Source: Bryobacteraceae bacterium (GTDB taxonomy: Bacteria; Acidobacteriota; Terriglobia; Bryobacterales; Bryobacteraceae). Taken from it: 64,000 nt of DNA. Below, one piece after another: positions 1 through 7,289 of the stretch; positions within the stretch are counted from its first letter, which is position 1, and each line of letters starts with the position of its first letter. A model generated the notes under the pieces. It worked only from the letters and a program-made list of their open reading frames with translations. It had not been told where the DNA came from and ran no database searches. The DNA lies in NCBI GenBank assembly GCA_026129905.1, contig JAHCHE010000006.1, positions 186,001 through 250,000 on the forward strand, written 5' to 3'. The position numbers and the translations under genes were made by a program.

Positions 1-831
1 TGCATGCCGGGCTTCGGAAGGCCGCCCGATTCCGACCCGCCGCCCGGCATGGACTGGGACCTGTTTCTGGGGCCGGCGACCATGCGCCCGTACAACGTGA
101 ACCGCGGACTCTACAACTTCCGCTGGTTCTGGGACACCGAAGGAGGCCAGCAGACGAACATGGGCGCCCACGAGATGGACATTGTCCTCTGGGCGCTGGG
201 AGTTAAAGGCCCGACGTCCGTCTTCTCGATCGGCGGCCGCTACGCGCTCGACGACAACTGCGAAGTTCCGGATACGCAGGACTCGCTGTTCGAATTTCCC
301 GGCGGCTGCACCGCGGCGTTCACCTACCGCGAAGCGAGCTTCGGCGACTATCGCGTGCCGACGCTCTGGTTCCTCGGGACCAAGGGCGGCTTGGAAATCT
401 CACGCGCCGGGTACCGTGTGCACCCCGACCGCAAGATGCCAAAGAACGGCCATGTCCCCGCGGCGGACATGCAGCCGGCGATACCGCCCGACGGCCCGCG
501 CCAGGTACCCAGAGGAGAGCCCGAGTTCTGGATCCAGCCGCGGGAGATGGGTCCCACGTCGACGGTCTATGGCGGGACGGACATCCACACGCGCGACTTC
601 ATCGACTGTGTGAAATCGCGGCGGCGGCCGAACGCGGACGTCGAGGATGGCCACTATGCGGCGACGGCCTGCCACCTGGCTAACATCTCGCTTCGGCTGG
701 GCGGCCGCAAACTGCGATGGGACGCTGACAAGGAAGACGTGATCGGCGACCGGGAAGCGTCGGCCACGCTCGTTCGTCCCTACCGTTCTCCATGGGACAA
801 GGAACTGCGTAGCCTGAAGCTGACGATGTAG
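1..831 (+). CDS. Gfo/Idh/MocA family oxidoreductase, C-terminal part (5' end outside window)
   Basis: The reading frame is open from the first base, so the gene begins upstream and only the C-terminal 276 codons or so are visible. The remaining part matches the C-terminal substrate-binding domain of Gfo/Idh/MocA dehydrogenases. It has a WFWDTEGGQQTNMGAHEMDIV segment (GxH region following the catalytic lysine domain), a glycine-rich FEFPGG strand, and the late motif TRDFIDCVKSRRRPNADVEDG that these proteins use near the C-terminus. The NAD-binding Rossmann half is missing from the window. The family oxidises sugars, inositols or related polyols with NAD(P). A second family member follows 14 bp downstream in the same direction, so the two are probably co-transcribed. 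The substrate cannot be deduced. Confidence 0.85.
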   Translation, partial: CMPGFGRPPDSDPPPGMDWDLFLGPATMRPYNVNRGLYNFRWFWDTEGGQQTNMGAHEMDIVLWALGVKGPTSVFSIGGRYALDDNCEVPDTQDSLFEFPGGCTAAFTYREASFGDYRVPTLWFLGTKGGLEISRAGYRVHPDRKMPKNGHVPAADMQPAIPPDGPRQVPRGEPEFWIQPREMGPTSTVYGGTDIHTRDFIDCVKSRRRPNADVEDGHYAATACHLANISLRLGGRKLRWDADKEDVIGDREASATLVRPYRSPWDKELRSLKLTM

Positions 832-845
832 CGCCGATGTAAAGC

Positions 846-1901
846 ATGAGGAGACGAGCGTTCGTACTGGGCGGGGCGGCGGCGACGATGGCGGCCGCGC
901 CGGGCGGCAGGCCGATCCGAATCGCGTTCCTTGGCGGCGGGCATGGACACGGCAGCGCCAAAGTGGCCCTGGCGGGCAAATCGCCCGATTGGGATTTGGC
1001 GGGCATTTGCGAACCGGATGCCGAGCTGATGGCAAGGTATGAGCGAATGGGCGTCCGGGCGCTGACGCGCGCGCAGGTCCTCGAAGATCCCTCGATCGAA
1101 GTTGTAGGGGTCGAGGGGTGGGTGTGGGAACTGGCCGCGTCCGCCAAGGCGGCTCTGGAAGCCGGCAAGCACATTCATCTGGACAAACCCCCGGCGGCGA
1201 GCATGGCGGAAATGCGCGAGATCCTGGACCTGGCCCAGCGGCGGAAGCGCCTGGTGCAGGTCGGGTACATGTGGCGGTACAATCCCGCCGTGAACCTGGC
1301 GCTGGAGGCGGCTCGGGCCGGCTGGCTGGGCGAGATCTTCCAGATCCGCGGCGTGATCAACACCACGATCGACGCCGCCGAGCGCAAGAAACTGGCGCGC
1401 TTCGTGGGCGGCCAGATGTTCGAACTGGGGGGCCACCTGATCGATCCGATCATCCGCCTGATGGGGCGTCCCGAGCGCGTCACGCCTTACCTTCGCCACG
1501 ACTTTGGCGCGCTGGACGACGGCTTGACGGACAACACCATGGCGGTTTTGGAATGGCGCGGAGCGATCGGGACCGTCGCCACGGCGTCGATGCATCACCG
1601 CAGTCCCACCGCCGGGGGCAACTCGGGGGCACTTCCGTACCGGGCGCTGGAGATTTATGGCACGCAGGGAGCGGCGGTCGTGCGTCCCATCGAGCCGCCT
1701 TCTCTCTTGATTGACCTGACTGTAGCGGCGGGCCCGTACAAAGCGGGCCCACAGACGCAGTCGTTCACATACGCCCGTTATGTGGACGACTTCATTGAAC
1801 TCGCGGCCGCGGTCCGCGGCGAGGGCAAGCTGCGGGTGAGGCCGGAGGAAGACCTGCTGGTGGAGGAAAGTCTGCTCCGCGCGAGCGGCATGGAAGGGTA
1901 G
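846..1901 (+). CDS. Gfo/Idh/MocA family oxidoreductase with Tat-like leader
   Basis: This 351-residue protein begins MRRRAFVLGG, a short arginine-rich hydrophobic leader resembling a Tat signal. The Rossmann motif RIAFLGGGHGHG follows at about residues 23-34. The sequence HLDKPPAASMAEM at about 117-129 carries the EKP-like catalytic lysine (here DKP). A GGHLIDPIIRLMG motif lies at about 197-209. It lies 14 bp behind another family member, which suggests one transcription unit for sugar or polyol oxidation. The C-terminus is short and ends soon after VRPEEDLLVEESLL. The family call is firm; the substrate is unknown and the export prediction is tentative. Confidence 0.85.
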   Translation: MRRRAFVLGGAAATMAAAPGGRPIRIAFLGGGHGHGSAKVALAGKSPDWDLAGICEPDAELMARYERMGVRALTRAQVLEDPSIEVVGVEGWVWELAASAKAALEAGKHIHLDKPPAASMAEMREILDLAQRRKRLVQVGYMWRYNPAVNLALEAARAGWLGEIFQIRGVINTTIDAAERKKLARFVGGQMFELGGHLIDPIIRLMGRPERVTPYLRHDFGALDDGLTDNTMAVLEWRGAIGTVATASMHHRSPTAGGNSGALPYRALEIYGTQGAAVVRPIEPPSLLIDLTVAAGPYKAGPQTQSFTYARYVDDFIELAAAVRGEGKLRVRPEEDLLVEESLLRASGMEG

Positions 1902-1915
1902 CTGGCGCGGACGGA

Positions 1916-2024
1916 CCCACGGGCCGCCAATGCGATAGATAAGTCCGCCACAATCTCGCCCGCGTCCGCGTTATCGAGCCGCATTCACGTTCGAATCGAC
2001 AAAAAAGGTTTCAGCGCCGCTCAT
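1916..2024 (-). pseudogene. Remnant of PIN-domain toxin (VapC-like), frameshifted and truncated
   Basis: Reading leftwards, an ATG at 2024 overlaps the last 14 bases of the ribbon-helix-helix gene. It opens with MSGAETFFVDSNV, which resembles the first beta strand and catalytic Asp of PIN-domain ribonucleases (FFVDTNV). The frame stops after only 17 codons at 1971. A neighbouring frame continues with RLDNADAGEIVADLSIALA, the kind of sequence expected next in a PIN domain (LYALDDADP...). The rest of a roughly 130-residue PIN protein is absent because the convergent oxidoreductase gene ends at 1901. I read this as a decayed toxin left behind its antitoxin gene. The homology is by eye over a very short stretch. 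Confidence 0.5.
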
Positions 2025-2244
2025 GGACCTCGCCGCGGCCCAGGCGTTGCGCAGCCCCGATTGCCGCAACGGGGCGATGGGTTCTCCAGTGTTCAAGAGC
2101 GCGCCAGTATGCATCGCTTAGCCGCATCTCGCGCTCCAGCATCTGGCTCACGAGCCGGGAGACGGAAGTATTCTCCTCGGCAGCCTTACGACGCACCCAA
2201 AGAGCAGTCTCGTCAGACAACTTGATGGTGATGTTCTTTGGCAC
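2011..2244 (-). CDS. Ribbon-helix-helix (CopG/VapB-like) antitoxin or regulator
   Basis: The product is a small 77-residue protein. Its N-terminus KNITIKLSDETALWVRRKAA is the beta strand plus helix of a ribbon-helix-helix DNA-binding fold, and NTSVSRLVSQMLEREM forms the second helix. A GTG start at 2244 is chosen because the conserved domain begins immediately after it; the frame also reads upstream to 2301 without domain content. The family forms dimers and usually acts as the antitoxin and autorepressor of a VapBC-type pair. The gene overlaps a PIN-like start downstream, but that toxin is truncated and frameshifted. The antitoxin may therefore now be an orphan. Confidence 0.65.
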   Translation of the reverse strand: MPKNITIKLSDETALWVRRKAAEENTSVSRLVSQMLEREMRLSDAYWRALEHWRTHRPVAAIGAAQRLGRGEVHERR

Positions 2245-2332
2245 GAAATTAGTGTGGCATGAAAAAGGCCGCCGACAGGAGTCGTGACCTACGTTCCACA
2301 TTTCGCGACGACATCCATTGGTCGCGCCGCGG

Positions 2333-3394
2333 TTACGGGTGCGCGTATTCGTGCGCGTTGGGGATCAGGCGCAGATAGACTTCATCGGCCAGATACGTGT
2401 GCCAGTGGCCATTCCACATCGCGTAGCCGACGAAGCCCAGGAAGACGACCGCGATTCCGGCCGCCATGGCCCAGGCTGGAAGGCGGCGCCGGCCGGCGGT
2501 CATCTGGAGAGCGCCGGCCGCGGGGCAGGCCGCGATGCATTCGTAGCAGCCGGTGCATTCGGGCGAGCGTACGGCGATCAGCTCGTCCACGGGGAGCTGC
2601 GACGGGCAGGCCACCGTGCACTTGGCGCAGTCGATGCACGGGTCGGGGTTGCGCCGGACCCGGGCGGGACTCCAGCGGGAAAGCAAGCCAAGCAGCGCGC
2701 CATAAGGGCACAAGTACCGGCACCAGAAGTTCTGAACAAAGAAAGAGAGCAGCACGAGAACGCCGATGGTGATGGCGGCCGTCGCGCCGAGGTACCGGAA
2801 GAAGTTCAGCATCTTCACGTCGGCGATGACGCCGTACGGCCCGTTCAAGAAGGCTCGGATGGCGGCGGCGGACATGCTGCCCACCGCGTAGAGGAACAGG
2901 CCCAGCAGGATGTACTTGAGACTGCGCAGCGGGATATCGGCCCACCGCGGCAGACGCCAGTTCTTGCGGAAGGTTTGCCGTCCCACTTTCCACAGCAGCT
3001 CCGAAAACGCGCCCACCGGGCACAGCCAACTGCAAAATGCCTTGCGGAACAGCAGGGAGATGAAGACGAAACTGAGCAGCAGAAACATGCCCGCGGCGTG
3101 GTGCGGCGGCAACTCCCCGGTGAGAAGAAGCGCCTTCACGTTCATCAGCGAGGCGATTGGCAGCCAGCCTTCCACGCCCGGCGGCCGCTCGATCTTCCAC
3201 CCCTGCCCGCCGTTTTCGAAATACCGCACGAACAGGTAGAACTCGACGCCGATCCAAACGTTCAACGCGAAGAATAGGACCTGGACGGCGCGGCGGACTG
3301 CCTGGGTGCGGTCGGGCGCGCTCCGCTGCCGGAGCTTTTTCCTCGTGCCCGGCTTTGCTGCCGGCCGGGGCGGGGCCAGGGTCGAGCAACTCAT
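2333..3394 (-). CDS. NapH/CcoG-type membrane 4Fe-4S protein
   Basis: This 353-residue integral membrane protein has several hydrophobic segments, for example about 35-55, 98-118, 155-175 and 200-225, plus a final one near 310-330. It carries the two CxxxCP motifs typical of NapH/MauN/CcoG proteins (CSWLCPVG and CRYLCPYG). It also has two ferredoxin clusters, CIDCAKCTVACP and CTGCYECIAACP. Proteins of this type pass electrons between the quinone pool and periplasmic or cytoplasmic redox partners, or help assemble metal centres. It is divergent from a small ferredoxin gene, with a dyad-symmetric site between them. The exact electron acceptor is not evident, since no nap, nos or cco genes are in view. 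Confidence 0.85.
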   Translation of the reverse strand: MSCSTLAPPRPAAKPGTRKKLRQRSAPDRTQAVRRAVQVLFFALNVWIGVEFYLFVRYFENGGQGWKIERPPGVEGWLPIASLMNVKALLLTGELPPHHAAGMFLLLSFVFISLLFRKAFCSWLCPVGAFSELLWKVGRQTFRKNWRLPRWADIPLRSLKYILLGLFLYAVGSMSAAAIRAFLNGPYGVIADVKMLNFFRYLGATAAITIGVLVLLSFFVQNFWCRYLCPYGALLGLLSRWSPARVRRNPDPCIDCAKCTVACPSQLPVDELIAVRSPECTGCYECIAACPAAGALQMTAGRRRLPAWAMAAGIAVVFLGFVGYAMWNGHWHTYLADEVYLRLIPNAHEYAHP

Positions 3395-3430
3395 CCTGTC
3401 ACCAGCCTACGGGCGGGCGCGCGTCGGAGG

Positions 3431-3448
3431 CAGTGACTCCGGTCACTG
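3431..3448. promoter_or_regulatory. Perfect palindrome, CRP/FNR-family type operator candidate
   Basis: The sequence CAGTGACTCCGGTCACTG has two perfect 7-bp arms separated by four bases. The core reads GTGA-N6-TCAC, the half-site layout of CRP-like regulators. It lies in the 102-bp interval between the divergent NapH-like gene and the ferredoxin gene, so one regulator could control both. No CRP/FNR gene is in the window. Confidence 0.45.
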
Positions 3449-3496
3449 ATCGCGAGGGTAGACGCGCCGGATGATGAGGCAGGACCAGGAAAGCAG

Positions 3497-3745
3497 ATGG
3501 CCTACCAGATTAACGAACGATGCACCGCCTGCGGCGACTGCCTTCCTTTGTGTCCGGCGCATGCCATCATCGCCGCCCTGCCGGTATACCGCATCGATCC
3601 GCTGGCTTGCATCGAGTGCGTGGGGTTCACCGACGAGTCGCAATGCACGGAGGCCTGCCCGGAACAGGCGGTGGAACCGGCCGGCGGATGGCCGGAGAGG
3701 TCAGCGGCCGCGCGACTCCAGCAGCCGCCGGTAGCTTGCCAGTAG
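3497..3745 (+). CDS. YfhL-type 2[4Fe-4S] ferredoxin
   Basis: The product is an 82-residue ferredoxin with a first cluster motif CTACGDCLPLCP (CxxCxxCxxxCP) at about residues 9-20. A second cluster motif, CIECVGFTDESQCTEACP, has the CxxC-x8-CxxxC spacing. That enlarged spacing is characteristic of Allochromatium/YfhL ferredoxins, which have low-potential clusters. AGGAAAG just upstream serves as a ribosome binding site. It is divergent from the NapH-like iron-sulfur membrane protein and may be its soluble electron partner. Its 3' end overlaps the convergent anti-sigma gene by 45 bp. Confidence 0.9.
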   Translation: MAYQINERCTACGDCLPLCPAHAIIAALPVYRIDPLACIECVGFTDESQCTEACPEQAVEPAGGWPERSAAARLQQPPVACQ

Positions 3746-3961
3746 CTGGTCGCGCGCGGCTTCCTTCAGCGGGCCCGGCCCCTTTTCCGGCGGCAACCCG
3801 CGGCACAGCGCGATGGTCTTGCGGAGGCTTTCCACAAACTGCACGCAAGGCGGGCAACCGGAAATATGCGCGTCGATGTGTTGACAAATGTCGTCCGGCA
3901 GTTCCCGGTCGAGATACTGCGACAGCATCGCGAATACGTCCTTGCATTCGGAGGGCTTCAT
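3701..3961 (-). CDS. Small soluble zinc-binding anti-sigma factor (ZAS)
   Basis: This 86-residue protein begins at the ATG that overlaps the sigma-factor stop codon (ATGA), so translation is coupled. It contains the ZAS signature H32-x3-C36-x2-C39 (HISGCPPC) in an alpha-helical N-terminus (MKPSECKDVFAMLSQYLDREL). No transmembrane segment follows, so it should be cytoplasmic. It is expected to bind and inhibit the adjacent ECF sigma factor, possibly with zinc or redox control through the cysteines. Its 3' end overlaps the ferredoxin gene on the other strand. Confidence 0.8.
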   Translation of the reverse strand: MKPSECKDVFAMLSQYLDRELPDDICQHIDAHISGCPPCVQFVESLRKTIALCRGLPPEKGPGPLKEAARDQLLASYRRLLESRGR

Positions 3962-4614
3962 GACTTTGCCTGCGTCTGGCGGAAGTATTGATCCAGGCTG
4001 CGCCGTACCGCCAGCCGGGCCCGGTGCAGCCGGGTTTTGACGGTGTCCTCGCTCACCTCGAGGATCTCGGCGGTCTCCTCGGTGGAGAGTTCCTCGACGT
4101 CGCGCAGCAGGATCACCGCCCGGTAGATCTCGGGCAGTTGCTGGATCGCCCGGTCCAGGATTCCGCGCAACTGCGCGCCGATCGCCTGCGCTTCCGGCAG
4201 ATTCGACCAGTCGGCGATTTCCATCCGACGCTCGCCCCCGTTGCCGGAGAAGGCGGGCATCAATTCGTCGAGCGAGAGTTCCTGCGCCGGGGCGAACACG
4301 CTCTTCCGCCGGCGCATAAAGCAGGCATTCCGCGCGATGCGAAACACCCAGGCTTTGAGGCGCTCCGGTTCCCGAAGTTGGTCGAGCTTTTCGAACACTC
4401 GCAACAGCGTCTCCTGCGCCACCTCCTCGGCGTCGTCGTGGTGGCCGCACATCAGCAAAGTGTACTGAAAAATCTTTTGCCGGTAGGTTTCGACAAAGCG
4501 GTCAAACGCCTCCGGCTTGCCCGAGAGAAGGTCTTCGGCAAGTTCGATCTCGGCCGCGCCCGTCGTCACGCTTCGATCGTAGCAGGCACGGGGCATCGGG
4601 TTGACCGCGCGCAA
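3958..4614 (-). CDS. ECF-family RNA polymerase sigma factor
   Basis: The 218-residue product has the two conserved ECF regions. Region 2 includes FVETYRQKIFQYTLLMCGHHDDAEEVAQETLLRVF and the promoter -10 recognition helix WVFRIARN. Region 4 includes LPEIYRAVILLRDVEELSTEETAEILEVSEDTVKTRLHRAR, a helix-turn-helix for the -35 element. The coordinates use the first ATG; an internal GTG (VTTGAAEIE) about 15 codons later is an equally plausible start. The anti-sigma gene follows with an ATGA overlap. The efflux operon starts divergently at 4795, so it could be a target, but no promoter motif proves this. Confidence 0.9.
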   Translation of the reverse strand: MRAVNPMPRACYDRSVTTGAAEIELAEDLLSGKPEAFDRFVETYRQKIFQYTLLMCGHHDDAEEVAQETLLRVFEKLDQLREPERLKAWVFRIARNACFMRRRKSVFAPAQELSLDELMPAFSGNGGERRMEIADWSNLPEAQAIGAQLRGILDRAIQQLPEIYRAVILLRDVEELSTEETAEILEVSEDTVKTRLHRARLAVRRSLDQYFRQTQAKS

Positions 4615-4718
4615 TGCTGCAATACAATGTCTTAAGACCGGAGAGTCTCATTCCCGAAAGCGATGCCGGAAGATGAATTCCGTTCTCTCGCACGGAATAG
4701 AAGATGATGCCGCGGGAA

Positions 4719-4749
4719 AAAGGTGACAAGGGCCGCAGGCGTCACCTTT
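4719..4749. repeat. Inverted repeat upstream of the efflux operon
   Basis: AAAGGTGAC at 4719-4727 and its exact complement GTCACCTTT at 4741-4749 form a 9-bp stem with a 13-base loop. Read on the minus strand the stem is followed by a T run, as in an intrinsic terminator. Read on the plus strand it lies in the leader of the TolC-like gene. Function is undetermined. Confidence 0.45.
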
Positions 4750-4794
4750 CCTCGGGTTTCGCATCAGGTAAATGACGCCGCCTTTGGAGTTCGA

Positions 4795-6132
4795 ATGAAG
4801 AAAGCCCTTTGGGGAGTCCTACTAGCCACCGTTCCGCTGGCGGGCCAGGGCCCGCTCAGCCTCGAGGAAGCCGTCCGTACCGCGATCGAGAAACACCCCG
4901 CCATGGAAGCCGTCTCGGCGCAGGCTGCCGCGGCCGGCGCCCGGATCCAGCAGGCCCGGAGCGGTTACCTGCCGCAGGTCAACTACCAGGAATCCTTCGC
5001 CCGCAGCGACAATCCGGTCTACGTATTCGGCAGCCTGCTCACGCAGCGGCAATTCACCGAGTCGAACTTCGCGATCGGATCGCTGAACCGGCCGGACTTC
5101 CTGAACAACTTTCAGTCGTTGCTGGCGGTGGAGCAGACGGTGTTCGACGCAGGCCAGACGCGGAACAACACGCGCGCGGCGGAACTGGGCCGGGACATGG
5201 TGGAGCAGCAGCAGCGCGCCGCGACGATGAACGTCATCGCGGGCGTGGTGCGGGCCTACCACGGCGCCGTCCTGGCGGCGGAAAGCCTGAAGGTGGCCGA
5301 GGAAGCGGTGCGCTCGGCGGAGGCCGATCTCCAGCGGGCCGAAACGGTCCGCTCGGCCGGGATGGCTACGGACGCCGATGTGCTGTCGATTCGCGTGCAC
5401 CTGGCCGGGATGCGCGAGCAGAGGATCCGGCGGCGCTACGATCTCGATGTCGCGCGGTCCGCCCTGAACGAGGCGCTCGGGCTGCCGCTGGATACGCCGC
5501 ACGATCTCACCACGCCGCTTAGCGCGCTGGCGCCGCCGGCCGCGCAGGCCGCCGAATATGAGCGAAAAGCCGCGGCCGAACGGCCCGAACTCCGGCAGGC
5601 CGAGCTTTCCGCCCGCCTCGCCGAGGTCCAGTCGAAAACCGCGCGGGCCGCGTACTGGCCCCAGGTATCGCTGCGCGGCGTGTTCGAGGCGGACCGTCAG
5701 AATTTCGTCAACAAGGGAGGCGCCAACTGGTACCTCGGCGCCACCATGCGCTGGAACCTTTTCGGCGGCTTCGCCACGCAGGCGAGGGTGAAGGAAGCCG
5801 AGCACGCCCTGCGCGGCGCCCAGGCCGAGCGGCAACGCGCCGACGCCGGCGTTCGCCTCCAGGTCCGGAGAGCGCACGCCGACCTTCAGGCGGCGCAGGA
5901 GCGGATCGAGGTGGCCGGCGTGGCCGTGGACCAGGCCGAGGAAAGCCTCCGCATCACCAGGAACCGGTACGAAGCCGGCATGACCACGGTGACCGACCTT
6001 TTACGCAACGAGACCGCGTTGCTGGAAGCCAAGACCCGCCGGCTGGCGGCGATCTACGACCAGCGGGTGGCGGCGGCGATGGTGGAGCTGGCCGCCGGGG
6101 TTTTGTCGGCCGATTCGGAAGTTCTCAAGTAA
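4795..6132 (+). CDS. TolC-family outer membrane efflux protein
   Basis: The start at 4795 is chosen because GGAG lies five bases upstream and the protein then opens with a clean signal peptide (MKKALWGVLLATVPLAGQ). The frame itself reads from 4723. The mature protein of about 428 residues shows two OEP repeats. The first is SLEEAVRTAIEKHPAMEAVSAQAAAAGARIQQARSGYLPQ and the second is YERKAAAERPELRQAELSARLAEVQSKTARAAYWPQ, followed by long helical coiled-coil regions. It forms the outer-membrane channel of the tripartite pump encoded with the next two genes. Only 8 bp separate it from the adaptor gene. Confidence 0.92.
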   Translation: MKKALWGVLLATVPLAGQGPLSLEEAVRTAIEKHPAMEAVSAQAAAAGARIQQARSGYLPQVNYQESFARSDNPVYVFGSLLTQRQFTESNFAIGSLNRPDFLNNFQSLLAVEQTVFDAGQTRNNTRAAELGRDMVEQQQRAATMNVIAGVVRAYHGAVLAAESLKVAEEAVRSAEADLQRAETVRSAGMATDADVLSIRVHLAGMREQRIRRRYDLDVARSALNEALGLPLDTPHDLTTPLSALAPPAAQAAEYERKAAAERPELRQAELSARLAEVQSKTARAAYWPQVSLRGVFEADRQNFVNKGGANWYLGATMRWNLFGGFATQARVKEAEHALRGAQAERQRADAGVRLQVRRAHADLQAAQERIEVAGVAVDQAEESLRITRNRYEAGMTTVTDLLRNETALLEAKTRRLAAIYDQRVAAAMVELAAGVLSADSEVLK

Positions 6133-6140
6133 CGATAGTC

Positions 6141-7289
6141 ATGAAAAAAGCGATTCAATTTGCGGCATTTGTTTCAACGCTCGCGCTGGTTTCCTGCGGA
6201 GGCGAGCCTCCGGCCAAAACCAGGGCGGAAGCCGCGCCGGTCCGAGTCCAGGCAACGGCGGTGGAGGAGCGGGAATGGCAGGTTCTCTACGAAGCCACGG
6301 GCACGGTGCGAGCCCGCACGGCGGCCACGCTGTCGAGCAAGGTGATGGGCTATGTCCGCGAGGTGAAAGCGCAGGTCGGCGACTCCGTCAAGGCGGGGCA
6401 GTCGCTGGTCGTGCTCGACTCGCGCGACCTGGATGTGTCCAACCTCCAGGCGCAGGCGGGCGTCAACGAAGCCCGAAGCGCGATGGCCGAGGTGGATAAC
6501 GCCATCGCCGCGGCGCAGGCGCAGCTCGAGCTGGCGCAGGCGACGTTCAGACGAATGAAGGATCTTTTCGACAAGAAATCGATCTCCGATCAGGAATTCG
6601 ACGAGGCGTCCGCCCGGCTGAAGCTGGCCGAGGCGAACCATGAAATGGCGCGCTCGAAGAAGACGCAGCTTTCGGAGAAGATCCGGCAGGCCGAGCAGGC
6701 GCTCGCGTCGACCGAGATCATGCGCGGCTACGCCGAGATCAAAGCGCCATTCAACGGGCGGATCACTGAGAAGTCGGTAGAGCCCGGCAACCTGGCCGCT
6801 CCCGGCGCGCCGCTACTGGTGGTGGAGCAGGCCGGCGGCTACCGCTTCGAGGCGAGCGTGGAGGAGTCGAGGCTGCCGTTCGTGCGCCTGGGGCAGGAGG
6901 TCACGGTGGAACTCGACGCGCTCGGGCAGCGCGCGCCGGCGCGGGTGTCGGAGATCGTTCCCGCGGTGGACGCGGCGTCCCGGACATTCATCGCCAAGGT
7001 CAACCTGCCGAACCTGGCGGGACTCAAGTCGGGATTGTTCGGCCGGGCCCGGTTTCAGGCCGAATCGCGCAAGGCTCTGACCATCCCGCGCGAGGCGGTG
7101 ACGGTACGTGGCCAGATGCAGTCTGTCTTTGTGGTGGAGGGCAACCGCGCCCGGGCGCGCCTGGTGACGCTGGGGCAGGGCCGCGAGGACCAGGTGGAAG
7201 TGCTGTCGGGCCTGGCGCCGGGCGACCAGCTTGTGCATCCGGTGCCGCCCGCGCTCACCGACGGCGCCGCGGTGGAGGTTGCGCGGTGA
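6141..7289 (+). CDS. RND efflux periplasmic adaptor (membrane fusion lipoprotein)
   Basis: The product is a 382-residue HlyD/AcrA-type adaptor. It starts with a lipoprotein signal ending in the lipobox LVSC (Cys at about residue 19), so it should be anchored by lipid. A biotinyl-lipoyl half domain with [26 protein letters not shown] is followed by a coiled-coil hairpin of about residues 105-200. The second lipoyl half is [20 protein letters not shown] and the beta-barrel region follows. It bridges the TolC channel and the RND pump. The stop codon overlaps the GTG start of the RND gene (GTGA), showing translational coupling. Confidence 0.93.
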   Translation: MKKAIQFAAFVSTLALVSCGGEPPAKTRAEAAPVRVQATAVEEREWQVLYEATGTVRARTAATLSSKVMGYVREVKAQVGDSVKAGQSLVVLDSRDLDVSNLQAQAGVNEARSAMAEVDNAIAAAQAQLELAQATFRRMKDLFDKKSISDQEFDEASARLKLAEANHEMARSKKTQLSEKIRQAEQALASTEIMRGYAEIKAPFNGRITEKSVEPGNLAAPGAPLLVVEQAGGYRFEASVEESRLPFVRLGQEVTVELDALGQRAPARVSEIVPAVDAASRTFIAKVNLPNLAGLKSGLFGRARFQAESRKALTIPREAVTVRGQMQSVFVVEGNRARARLVTLGQGREDQVEVLSGLAPGDQLVHPVPPALTDGAAVEVAR

